From Epilithonimonas tenax DSM 16811 (GTDB taxonomy: Bacteria > Bacteroidota > Bacteroidia > Flavobacteriales > Weeksellaceae), in assembly GCF_000428485.1 (NCBI RefSeq), contig NZ_AUAA01000010.1, positions 1-64,000 on the forward strand: DNA of 64,000 bases. The letters run 5' to 3'. Every line of letters starts with the position of its first letter. Position 1 is the stretch's first letter. The translations under genes were made by a program, and so were the position numbers. The notes beneath the pieces were generated by a model. The model did no database searches. It was not told the DNA's origin and was given only the letters and a program-made list of their open reading frames with translations. Of the stretch, positions 53,272 to 60,540 are shown piece by piece.

Positions 53272-53513
53272 CGATGGGATTAATTATCTAAAAGTCAAAA
53301 ATATCATATTTTCTTAACAACTTGATGAAAAATATTGCAAAGGCGTAATTGATAAGTTTCTTGACTCTGAAAAAATCGCAAAGAAATTTAAACTTTAAAA
53401 TTTTTATGCCATAAAGACTTGTGACTTTTAAACATTGAATTTTTTTGAATTTTGCGCCTTTGCATTAATACTTTTTTACAATTATTTAACTTTTACCACT
53501 CGATTCTTATCCT

Positions 53514-53521
53514 TATTTTTA
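53514..53521 (+). promoter_or_regulatory. TATTTTTA box upstream of mutL
   Basis: One-base variant of TAnnTTTG followed by C-A, 18 nt before the ATG at 53539. It lies within an upstream in-frame extension and so supports the later start. Confidence 0.4.
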
Positions 53522-53538
53522 CAAGTTCAATCGTAGAA

Positions 53539-55299
53539 ATGTCAGACATCATTCAGCTTTTACCGGATCACGTTGCTAATCAGATTGCTGCTGGAGAAGT
53601 GGTGCAACGGCCGGCTTCTATCGTGAAGGAACTTTTGGAAAATTCTGTGGACGCAGGCTCCACAAAGATTCAACTTATCATTCGTGATGCCGGAAAAAAC
53701 CTGCTTCAAGTTGTAGACAACGGCATCGGGATGTCTGAGACTGATGCACGACTGGCTTTTGAACGCCATGCCACTTCCAAAATCCGCTCAACAGAAGATA
53801 TTTTCAAGATTGCCACCAAGGGTTTCCGCGGTGAAGCTTTGGCATCCATCGCAGCTGTTGCACAAGTGGAACTGAAAACCAAGCAGAAAGATTCGCCTGT
53901 AGGGACGAATATTTACATCGAAGGTGGACTTTTCCAGTTTCAGGATCCAATCCAAACGGTTGAAGGTTCTAATTTTTCTGTCAAAAATTTATTTTATAAT
54001 GTTCCTGCAAGACGGAAATTCCTTAAAAATGACAATATAGAATTCCGTCATATTATTGATGAATTTCAGCGTGTTTCCTTAGCCCACGAAAGTATTGAGT
54101 TCGAAATGTTCCACAATGACGAGCCGGTTTTCAAACTTAGAAAAGGCGGTCAAATGCAGAGGATCGTGGATGTTTTCGGGCGGAAGCTGCAGCCGCTTTT
54201 GATCCCCATCAAGGAAGATCTTGGCTGGGTACATCTTCACGGTTATGTGGCGAAACCGGAAGGCGCAAAAAAAACACGTGGCGAACAGTTTTTCTTCGTC
54301 AATGGCAGATTTTTCCGAAGTGCCTATCTCAGCAAAGCTGTCCAGGAAGCGTTTGAAGGACTTTTACAGCCTGGTTACATCCCATCTTTTTTTCTTTATC
54401 TGGAAATGGATCCGGAGAAAATTGATGTTAATATTCATCCTCAGAAAACAGAAGTTAAGTTTGAAGATGAAGCTCTGATTTTCGCTCTGGTGAGATCTAC
54501 GATCAAACGTTCTTTGGGAATTTACAATGTGGCGCCAAGCCTGGATTTTGAAAGAGATCCGAAGATGGAAGCGTTTTTTGCACCCAGTAAAAGTAATTAC
54601 AGTTCGCCATCACCTTCTGCCATTAATGTTGATCGGGATTTCAATCCTTTTTATGTAGAAAAAACGACGGATGAAGAGCGGATCAATCTGGCCGAACTTT
54701 ATCAGGCAACAGAAGCGGCACCATCCAAAATCAATCTTTTTGAAGATGATGATCTGGACGAAGATCTGTTCCGATTGCCAAACGGCTATTGGCTTCTGAA
54801 CAAAGACGGACAAACTTATATGCTGGATCTTGGGAGAATGCACCGCGTGATTATGTCTTCTCATCAGGAAAATCTACCCACGAAAAAAGCGGGTCAAAGT
54901 TTGCTGTTTTCTTTGGAATATCACTTAAACGAAATCGAAAAAAACAAATACAAATCCATCAAAAAATACCTGCCGGATTTTGGTTTTGAAATGACCTTGG
55001 CTCAGGAAAATGTTCTAAGAATCGAGACTGTTCCAGAAGCCTTGAAAGAATCTCAAGTCATCAAATTTCTGGAAAAAATCTTCGAAGTTCTGGAATACCG
55101 AACCGAAGACGAGTTCTCCAAATATTTTGAATATCAATGGATTAAATTAAAAACAAAATCTAAATTTGATTTCATTTATAAGACTGAAGTCGAGCAATTA
55201 GTCAAAGATTTCATTGATCTTGGATTCCCGCAATATACCGTGAATGGTAAAAAATGTTGGATGGAAGTTCCGTTTGACGATTTTAAAAATAAATTTTAA
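53539..55299 (+). CDS. mutL: DNA mismatch repair protein MutL, lacking the canonical endonuclease motif
   Basis: Couples mismatch recognition by MutS to strand removal. It has 586 residues. The GHKL ATPase part is intact: E31 and N35 in K-E-L-L-E-N-S-V-D-A-G, D-N-G-I-G-M, and T-K-G-F-R-G-E-A-L-A-S-I. In the C-terminal dimerisation domain the metal motif D-Q-H-A-x2-E-R-x2-Y-E is replaced by D430-L-G-R-M-H-R-V-I-M. The C-P-H-G-R-P motif near the end is also absent. This resembles the E. coli type that relies on another nuclease. The ATG at 53539 is chosen where family similarity begins. Confidence 0.95.
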   Translation: MSDIIQLLPDHVANQIAAGEVVQRPASIVKELLENSVDAGSTKIQLIIRDAGKNLLQVVDNGIGMSETDARLAFERHATSKIRSTEDIFKIATKGFRGEALASIAAVAQVELKTKQKDSPVGTNIYIEGGLFQFQDPIQTVEGSNFSVKNLFYNVPARRKFLKNDNIEFRHIIDEFQRVSLAHESIEFEMFHNDEPVFKLRKGGQMQRIVDVFGRKLQPLLIPIKEDLGWVHLHGYVAKPEGAKKTRGEQFFFVNGRFFRSAYLSKAVQEAFEGLLQPGYIPSFFLYLEMDPEKIDVNIHPQKTEVKFEDEALIFALVRSTIKRSLGIYNVAPSLDFERDPKMEAFFAPSKSNYSSPSPSAINVDRDFNPFYVEKTTDEERINLAELYQATEAAPSKINLFEDDDLDEDLFRLPNGYWLLNKDGQTYMLDLGRMHRVIMSSHQENLPTKKAGQSLLFSLEYHLNEIEKNKYKSIKKYLPDFGFEMTLAQENVLRIETVPEALKESQVIKFLEKIFEVLEYRTEDEFSKYFEYQWIKLKTKSKFDFIYKTEVEQLVKDFIDLGFPQYTVNGKKCWMEVPFDDFKNKF

Positions 55300-55302
55300 A
55301 TT

Positions 55303-56046
55303 ATGTTCCCTCAAATAACACCCGTGACGCGAAATATCATCATCCTTAATGTAGTATTTTTCGCCGCTACTTTTTTGCTTGGAAATCTTAACCTTGAAGC
55401 CTTACTGGCTGGATATTTTCCATTGTCTCCCAATTTCAGATCATGGCAGATCATCACACATATGTTTATGCATGGCAGCATTATGCATATTGTTTTTAAT
55501 ATGTTTACGCTTTACAGTTTCGGACCGGTTTTGGAGCAGGTTTTGGGACAGAAAAAATTTATCATTCTTTATTTTGCTGCAGGTTTGGGCGGTTTTGTTT
55601 TGTATAATGTTTGGAATTATTATGAAGTAAGTCAACTGACAAGTTTCCTGAATAGTCAGGCCTACGACATCCGCGAGATTTATAAATACGCCGACAATCA
55701 TTATGCTGGAGAAATGCCGATCACGTCAAACTCTGAAGCCGTAAGAGATGCGGCGCAAAAGCTCTTCATCATTCTGAAAACGCCAATGGTGGGTGCTTCT
55801 GGCGCTATTTTCGGTGTGATCGCTGCCTTTTCAACCTTGTTTCCTGATGCCAAGTTGATGTTTATGTTCATCCCTTTCCCTATCAAGGCGAAGTATCTGA
55901 CACCCATTATCATTGCGGCTTCTATATTCTTAGGATTCGGACAGTTCAGTGGTGACAATATTGCTCATTTTGCGCATCTTGGCGGTGCTTTGATTGGTTT
56001 CCTATATATTTGGAACTGGAAAAAATACAGAGACAGAATCCAATAA
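55303..56046 (+). CDS. Rhomboid-family intramembrane serine protease (copy 2)
   Basis: Inner-membrane protein of 247 residues with six helices. The motifs are H-M-F-M-H-G-S-I-M-H-I-V-F-N-M, G-A-S-G-A-I-F-G with the catalytic Ser, and H-F-A-H-L-G-G with the catalytic His. A loop of about 50 residues (residues 108-155) between helices is longer than in short rhomboids. It starts 4 bp after mutL, so the two are co-transcribed. It belongs to a different subgroup from the rhomboid at 36945. Substrates unknown. Confidence 0.92.
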   Translation: MFPQITPVTRNIIILNVVFFAATFLLGNLNLEALLAGYFPLSPNFRSWQIITHMFMHGSIMHIVFNMFTLYSFGPVLEQVLGQKKFIILYFAAGLGGFVLYNVWNYYEVSQLTSFLNSQAYDIREIYKYADNHYAGEMPITSNSEAVRDAAQKLFIILKTPMVGASGAIFGVIAAFSTLFPDAKLMFMFIPFPIKAKYLTPIIIAASIFLGFGQFSGDNIAHFAHLGGALIGFLYIWNWKKYRDRIQ

Positions 56047-56068
56047 ATGGGACAATCCTCACCCTAAA

Positions 56069-56089
56069 TCCCTCTCCAAGGGAGAGGGA
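56069..56089. repeat. REP-like palindrome TCCCTCTCC-AA-GGGAGAGGGA
   Basis: A near-perfect inverted repeat of GC-rich arms in an AT-rich spacer between the rhomboid and the exonuclease/phosphatase gene. This palindrome with C-A-C-C-C-T-A-A-A before it is a frequent intergenic repeat in bacteria as I know it. Confidence 0.6.
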
Positions 56090-56128
56090 CTTGCAACGTA
56101 AGTACAAACTTATATTTCAAAAATTAAA

Positions 56129-57109
56129 ATGGGAATTATCCGACTTGTTTCAACTATTTTTCATCTTGTCATTATTGTTCTCTTATTCGGAACGGTGATG
56201 AACGCTTACATTCCGCCAAGTGCTTTTGGGATGCTGAATCTGTTGTCATTGGGATTTCCAATTTTGATGATTCTAAATATTTTACTGCTAATATTCTGGA
56301 TCGTAAGCTGGAAAAAACGGGCAGCCGTTTTCCTTGTTCTGTCTTTATTTTTTATCATTCCCACAAGACGCTGGATCAACTATACGCAGACAAAAAAAGA
56401 AAAATCAAATCTCAAAGTCATTTCTCTGAACGGAAAATCTGGTAAGTTTGGCGACGAAAATATTTACAGCTTTCTTAATCGGCAGAACGCCGATGTAGTC
56501 ATGACTCAAGAATATAAAAGCGCAGAAAACCTGAAAGGATTTGAATATGCTGAAAGACGATTTCCGGTTGTAAAAATCCAATCCAGATTTCCGATCTTGG
56601 AAAGCGGTCTGGTAGAAACCGATGCAAGAAACGGACGCTGTATTTATGCAGACATAAAAATAAATGGAAAAATAATCCGCTTCGTGAATGTCTATATGGA
56701 ACCATTTTATCTGGACAAAACGATGGTAAAACCAAGTAAAGACATGAATGTGAATGAGGAAAAAGCAAAGAACATTATCCATAAACTCGTTCCAACTTTC
56801 CGAAAACACCAAAGTCAAATAGCGCCTATCAAGGGATTTTTGGACAGTTCGCCTTATCCAATTATTCTTGCCGGCGACTTCAACTCTGTTCCAAATTCTT
56901 ATGAATATTATACCTTGTCCGAAAATCTGGAAGACACTTTCCTGAAAGTCGGAAAAGGAAGCGGAACTAGTTTCCACGATTTCAAATTCCCAATCAAAAT
57001 CGATCATATTTTTGCCTCAAAATCAATCACGCCAATCAGTTACAAGGTTGACAGAGGTGTGAAAATTTCTGACCATTTTCCTGTGATCGCAGAATTCCTA
57101 ATCGATTAA
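56129..57109 (+). CDS. Endonuclease/exonuclease/phosphatase family protein, membrane-anchored
   Basis: Protein of 326 residues: three N-terminal helices (about 5-25, 33-60, 65-80), then the EEP catalytic domain. The motifs are T-Q-E-Y (metal Glu near 127), A-G-D-F-N-S-V-P, I-D-H-I-F and S-D-H-F-P-V with the catalytic Asp-His pair. The domain probably faces the periplasm and may cut phosphodiesters of nucleic acids or lipids. The substrate is open. The next gene starts 11 bp downstream. Confidence 0.85.
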   Translation: MGIIRLVSTIFHLVIIVLLFGTVMNAYIPPSAFGMLNLLSLGFPILMILNILLLIFWIVSWKKRAAVFLVLSLFFIIPTRRWINYTQTKKEKSNLKVISLNGKSGKFGDENIYSFLNRQNADVVMTQEYKSAENLKGFEYAERRFPVVKIQSRFPILESGLVETDARNGRCIYADIKINGKIIRFVNVYMEPFYLDKTMVKPSKDMNVNEEKAKNIIHKLVPTFRKHQSQIAPIKGFLDSSPYPIILAGDFNSVPNSYEYYTLSENLEDTFLKVGKGSGTSFHDFKFPIKIDHIFASKSITPISYKVDRGVKISDHFPVIAEFLID

Positions 57110-57120
57110 AATTAATTAAA

Positions 57121-57471
57121 ATGATGAAGATAATATTAATCCCAAGCGTGGTGTTGTTAATCATAAGTTGTTCCAAAGAAACGCCGGTTTTGAATACTTC
57201 CGACAATCTGGATGCTGCTCCAAAAATCACTTATGACACAGTAGCGATAGATTCCTTCGGTCCTGGTGCAACTTCGGAAGCTGTGATGGCAAAAATCAAT
57301 GCAGTCGCCATCAAAAAAGAACAAGACAGCTTAGCCAAAATCGCAAAAGCCGAGCAGGAAAAGTTGGACAAAGAAAAAGCGAGACTGGAAGCAGAAAAAG
57401 CCAAAGAAAACAAGAAAGAAACAAAACCGGAACTGAAACCCGAACAAACAACACCAAGCACAAATCCATAA
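57121..57471 (+). CDS. Small lipoprotein with Lys/Glu-rich coiled coil
   Basis: Lipoprotein of 116 residues with lipobox L-I-I-S-C (C17). After 40 residues a charged helix (E-K-L-D-K-E-K-A-R-L-E-A-E-K-A-K-E) reaches to a proline-rich end (T-T-P-S-T-N-P). It resembles short envelope spacers. Function unknown; the 11-bp gap suggests an operon with the EEP protein. Confidence 0.65.
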   Translation: MMKIILIPSVVLLIISCSKETPVLNTSDNLDAAPKITYDTVAIDSFGPGATSEAVMAKINAVAIKKEQDSLAKIAKAEQEKLDKEKARLEAEKAKENKKETKPELKPEQTTPSTNP

Positions 57472-57473
57472 AA

Positions 57474-57502
57474 AAACCCATCAGATCAAGTCTGATGGGT
57501 TT
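57474..57502. terminator. Bidirectional terminator between the lipoprotein gene and sodA
   Basis: AAACCCATCAGA (57474-57485) and TCTGATGGGTTT (57491-57502) are a perfect 12-bp stem with a 5-nt loop. The long T run is on the minus strand, so it mainly ends sodA; on the plus strand it has TTT. Confidence 0.85.
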
Positions 57503-57524
57503 CTCAATATAATTCTATGAAAAA

Positions 57525-58121
57525 TTATTTATTGTAAAGTTCTTCCACTTTATCCCAATTGATCACATCAAAAAACGCAGTCACATAGTCCGGCCTTCTG
57601 TTCTGATAATTAAGGTAATAAGCGTGCTCCCAAACATCCAATCCAAGAATTGGCGTTCCTTGTACATCTGCAATAGGCATCAATGGATTATCCTGATTTG
57701 GTGTTGAAGAAACAACTACAGACCCATCAGAATTTTTCACCAACCAAGCCCAACCGGAACCAAATCTCGTTTTAGCAGCAGTAGAAAAATCATCTTTGAA
57801 TTTATCAAAACCACCGATTTTTTCGATTTCAGCTTTTACATTCCCTACTGGTTCTTTGCTGCCGCCTGGCGTCAAAAGTTCCCAGAAAAGTGAGTGGTTG
57901 TAATGGCCGCCACCGTTATTTCTTACCGCTGGTTTATCAGTGCCTGTTTTTTGGATGTCTTCAAGAGATTTCCCCTCAAGGTCTGTACCTGCGATGGCAT
58001 TATTAAGATTGTCCACATACGCTTGGTGGTGTTTTGAGTGGTGGATTTCCATTGTTTTAGCATCGATGGTTTGTTCCAACGCATCGTACGCATAACTAAG
58101 TTTTGGTAATTCGAATGACAT
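57525..58121 (-). CDS. sodA: Superoxide dismutase, Mn-type
   Basis: Converts superoxide to oxygen and hydrogen peroxide. The 198 residues carry metal ligands H27, H76 (in G-H-Y-N-H-S-L-F-W), D162 and H166 (D-V-W-E-H-A-Y-Y). Q143 in P-N-Q-D-N-P and the glycine in G-G-G-H favour Mn over Fe, though cambialistic use cannot be excluded. No signal peptide, so it acts in the cytoplasm. It has a separate promoter and terminator. Confidence 0.96.
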   Translation of the reverse strand: MSFELPKLSYAYDALEQTIDAKTMEIHHSKHHQAYVDNLNNAIAGTDLEGKSLEDIQKTGTDKPAVRNNGGGHYNHSLFWELLTPGGSKEPVGNVKAEIEKIGGFDKFKDDFSTAAKTRFGSGWAWLVKNSDGSVVVSSTPNQDNPLMPIADVQGTPILGLDVWEHAYYLNYQNRRPDYVTAFFDVINWDKVEELYNK

Positions 58122-58155
58122 AGTTTGGTATTTATCTGTTAATAAATGAATGGTT

Positions 58156-58163
58156 CAAAAATA
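58156..58163 (-). promoter_or_regulatory. -7 box TATTTTTG for sodA
   Basis: Exact TAnnTTTG match on the minus strand, with a TTG 21 nt upstream. Predicted leader about 28 nt. Confidence 0.55.
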
Positions 58164-58242
58164 GTCAATTATTATTCCAAGAAGCAAGAATTATACTTAT
58201 TTTATAAATATTTAACATCGAAAAATATAATAAAATTTGCCG

Positions 58243-58250
58243 TAACTTTG
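58243..58250 (+). promoter_or_regulatory. -7 box TAACTTTG ahead of the sufS leader
   Basis: Exact TAnnTTTG match on the plus strand. Transcription from near 58257 would run through the structured repeat at 58294-58378 and give sufS a leader of about 190 nt. Confidence 0.45.
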
Positions 58251-58293
58251 ACGCATTCTAAATAATCAAGTACTTTTATTAACTTAATTATTT

Positions 58294-58378
58294 GGGCAGC
58301 TTTATCCGTCCTCCGTTCCCAATCTTTTTGCCAAAGCTTTTCCAGCCACAAAAAGGATTTCCACTCAGGCCGGGCTGC
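58294..58378 (+). repeat. Structured repeat-like element in the sufS leader
   Basis: Nested imperfect inverted repeats: GCAGC near 58296-58300 pairs with GCTGC at 58374-58378. Inside, AATCTTTTTG (58321-58330) pairs with CAAAAAGGATT (58349-58359) with one bulge. Base content is richer in C and G than the surroundings. The sequence resembles intergenic elements I recall from other flavobacteria, but I cannot confirm copy number here. Confidence 0.5.
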
Positions 58379-58400
58379 AGATTCAACGTTTTAAACATTG

Positions 58401-58448
58401 GATTTTTAATCTAACATCTAATTTCTAACATCTAATATCTACATCTAA
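58401..58448. repeat. Dispersed TTAGAT-type word repeat (copy 2)
   Basis: Repeated CTAACATCTAA words reach up to the sufS start codon. The reverse complement of 6361-6400 matches this segment over about 35 bp with few mismatches. Confidence 0.55.
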
Positions 58449-59669
58449 ATGGTCGATATCAATCATATAAGAGCCCAATTCCCAATCCTGAACCAAGAAG
58501 TCAATGGCAAACCATTAGTTTATTTGGACAATGCCGCCACTTCCCAAAAACCGATTTCAGTCATCAAAACTTGGGAAAAATATTATGAAACCATCAACGC
58601 CAACGTTCACCGTGGCATCCACACTTTGAGTCAATTGGCAACGGAAGAAATGGAACTATCCAGACAGAAAATCCAGCGCTTCATCAATGCAAAACACGAC
58701 TACGAAGTCATCTTCACCAAAGGAACTACGGAAGGTATCAACCTTGTGGCTTATGCTTTGACCAATCAAATCCAGCCAAACGACGAAATCATTATTTCTT
58801 ATTTGGAACACCATTCCAACATCGTTCCGTGGCAAATGCTTTGCGAAAGAACAGGCGCCAAACTTCGCGTCATTCCAATGGATGAAAACGGAATCCTCCA
58901 AATCGATGTTTTGGAAGAATGGCTGAACGAAACAACGAAAATTGTTTCCGTAAATCAGGTTTCTAATGCTTTGGGAATCGTAAATCCAATCGAAAAAATC
59001 ATTGAAAAAACAAGACGACTTTCCAACGCTTACGTTTTGATTGACGGCGCTCAATCTGCACCTCATTTCAAAATCGATGTTCAGAAATTGGATTGTGATT
59101 TCTTCGTATTCTCCGGACACAAGATGTACGCGCCAATGGGAACAGGAATCCTGTACGGGAAAGAATCCGTGTTGGAAAATCTTCATCCTTTCCACGGCGG
59201 TGGCGAGATGATTGCAGTCTGCAGTTTCGAGAAAACCACTTACGCAGGTCTGCCTTTCAAATTCGAGGCGGGAACGCCCAATGTTGGTGGAAATATTGCG
59301 CTTGGCGCAGCTGTAGATTTCATTGAAAATATCGGTCATGAAAATCTTCAAAACCACGAGAACGACCTTCTAAATTACGCTCAGAAAAAACTTCTGGAAT
59401 TAGACGGAATTAAAATCTATGGCGAAAAAGCCAACAGAACTGGCGTCGTTTCTTTCAACTTGGAAGGTGCAGGAATTGCCTCTGACACAGGAATGATTCT
59501 CGACAAACTGGGAATTGCTGTGAGAACCGGACATCATTGTACCCAACCGATTATGGATTTCTTCAACATTGCAGGAACCGTACGCGCAAGTTTTGCAGCT
59601 TACAATACTTTGGAAGAAATTGATATTTTGGTTGAAGGCGTGAAAAAAGCGCAGAGAATGTTGCTGTAA
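58449..59669 (+). CDS. sufS: Cysteine desulfurase, SufS type
   Basis: PLP enzyme that takes sulfur from cysteine for iron-sulfur cluster assembly. It has 406 residues. PLP binds K225 in S-G-H-K-M, and the persulfide-bearing C364 sits in R-T-G-H-H-C-T-Q, the short-loop form of group II (SufS/CsdA). The other suf genes are not adjacent on this side; the neighbour downstream is a convergent lipoprotein gene. The leader has a structured repeat and word repeats. Confidence 0.93.
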   Translation: MVDINHIRAQFPILNQEVNGKPLVYLDNAATSQKPISVIKTWEKYYETINANVHRGIHTLSQLATEEMELSRQKIQRFINAKHDYEVIFTKGTTEGINLVAYALTNQIQPNDEIIISYLEHHSNIVPWQMLCERTGAKLRVIPMDENGILQIDVLEEWLNETTKIVSVNQVSNALGIVNPIEKIIEKTRRLSNAYVLIDGAQSAPHFKIDVQKLDCDFFVFSGHKMYAPMGTGILYGKESVLENLHPFHGGGEMIAVCSFEKTTYAGLPFKFEAGTPNVGGNIALGAAVDFIENIGHENLQNHENDLLNYAQKKLLELDGIKIYGEKANRTGVVSFNLEGAGIASDTGMILDKLGIAVRTGHHCTQPIMDFFNIAGTVRASFAAYNTLEEIDILVEGVKKAQRMLL

Positions 59670-59672
59670 AGA

Positions 59673-60374
59673 TTAACTAATCATCATCCTGACTGATTTT
59701 ATCTTTCTCCATTTTTTATCTCGAAATTCATAAATAGCAGTTTCGGAAAATGTACTGAGTGGACCAGAATAAGTTGAATAAGAAAAAATCACTAGTTTTT
59801 TATCTGTGGTAAATAATGGCTTATCCACATGTAATATCGGTGTATATTTTCTAATGAAGTTATAATACTTCTGGTCACTTTGTTTTGCAAATTCTTTTGC
59901 AGCAACCATATTTATTTTCTTTAGAGAATCTGTTATTTTAACTGCATTTTTCGTGGATTTTTCGTTTTCTGTTTTTAATGAATCGGAATCAAGAACTTTT
60001 TGCTTGAAAAATTTTTTATCAATCAAATAATCCCTATTGTCATTAATTTGCTTTCTAATAAATATCCAATCTTCTTTTGAAATCAAAGAATCAAGTTCCT
60101 TGGGTGAAACCATTCGTAGATTTTTTTCATTTAAAATCAATGAATCTTTTGTCAAATTATCACCAATATATTTTGTAAAATTTATATCGCTTAGCAAATC
60201 TTCTTTTTGATTGGGTTCTTGATTTAATAAAAAACTTTGAATGAAGATGTTAATCTCTTCATTATTAAAAACATCTAATTTCTCTAAATCGAAATTTTCT
60301 AAAGTTTGTTTTTCAGTACTTTTCCCACACGAAATCAAGATGAACAAAATAATTGCAAAATACTTCTTCAGCAC
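59673..60374 (-). CDS. Lipoprotein of unknown function, AT-rich
   Basis: Protein of 233 residues with a signal and lipobox L-I-S-C (C16). The mature part is rich in Lys, Asn, Asp and Ile (for example I-N-D-N-R-D-Y-L-I-D-K-K). It ends with a predicted beta segment (K-L-V-I-F-S-Y-S-T-Y and A-I-Y-E-F-R-D-K-K-W) as in other flavobacterial hypothetical lipoproteins. The start is a GTG at 60374. Codon use is more AT-rich than the neighbouring genes, which hints at recent acquisition or weak selection. It converges with sufS with 3 bp between. Confidence 0.6.
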   Translation of the reverse strand: MLKKYFAIILFILISCGKSTEKQTLENFDLEKLDVFNNEEINIFIQSFLLNQEPNQKEDLLSDINFTKYIGDNLTKDSLILNEKNLRMVSPKELDSLISKEDWIFIRKQINDNRDYLIDKKFFKQKVLDSDSLKTENEKSTKNAVKITDSLKKINMVAAKEFAKQSDQKYYNFIRKYTPILHVDKPLFTTDKKLVIFSYSTYSGPLSTFSETAIYEFRDKKWRKIKSVRMMIS

Positions 60375-60514
60375 TAAAATTTAATTAAAGAACGAAATAT
60401 GACAAATTGTATTGCTTTTCCTAATGGCACATCTCTTGCGAATTGATAGATTCGTTTAAAACAGTATTGTTTCTCTGTGAAAAAAGAGGAATGATTTTTA
60501 TATCAATTAAGATT

Positions 60515-60531
60515 AATGACATTATGTCATT
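60515..60531 (+). promoter_or_regulatory. Perfect palindrome AATGACAT-T-ATGTCATT before lon
   Basis: A 17-bp perfect inverted repeat ends 9 nt before the lon ATG. It could be a repressor site near the transcription start or form a small hairpin over the ribosome-binding region. No TAnnTTTG box is seen upstream. Confidence 0.5.
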
Positions 60532-60540
60532 CAATATACT

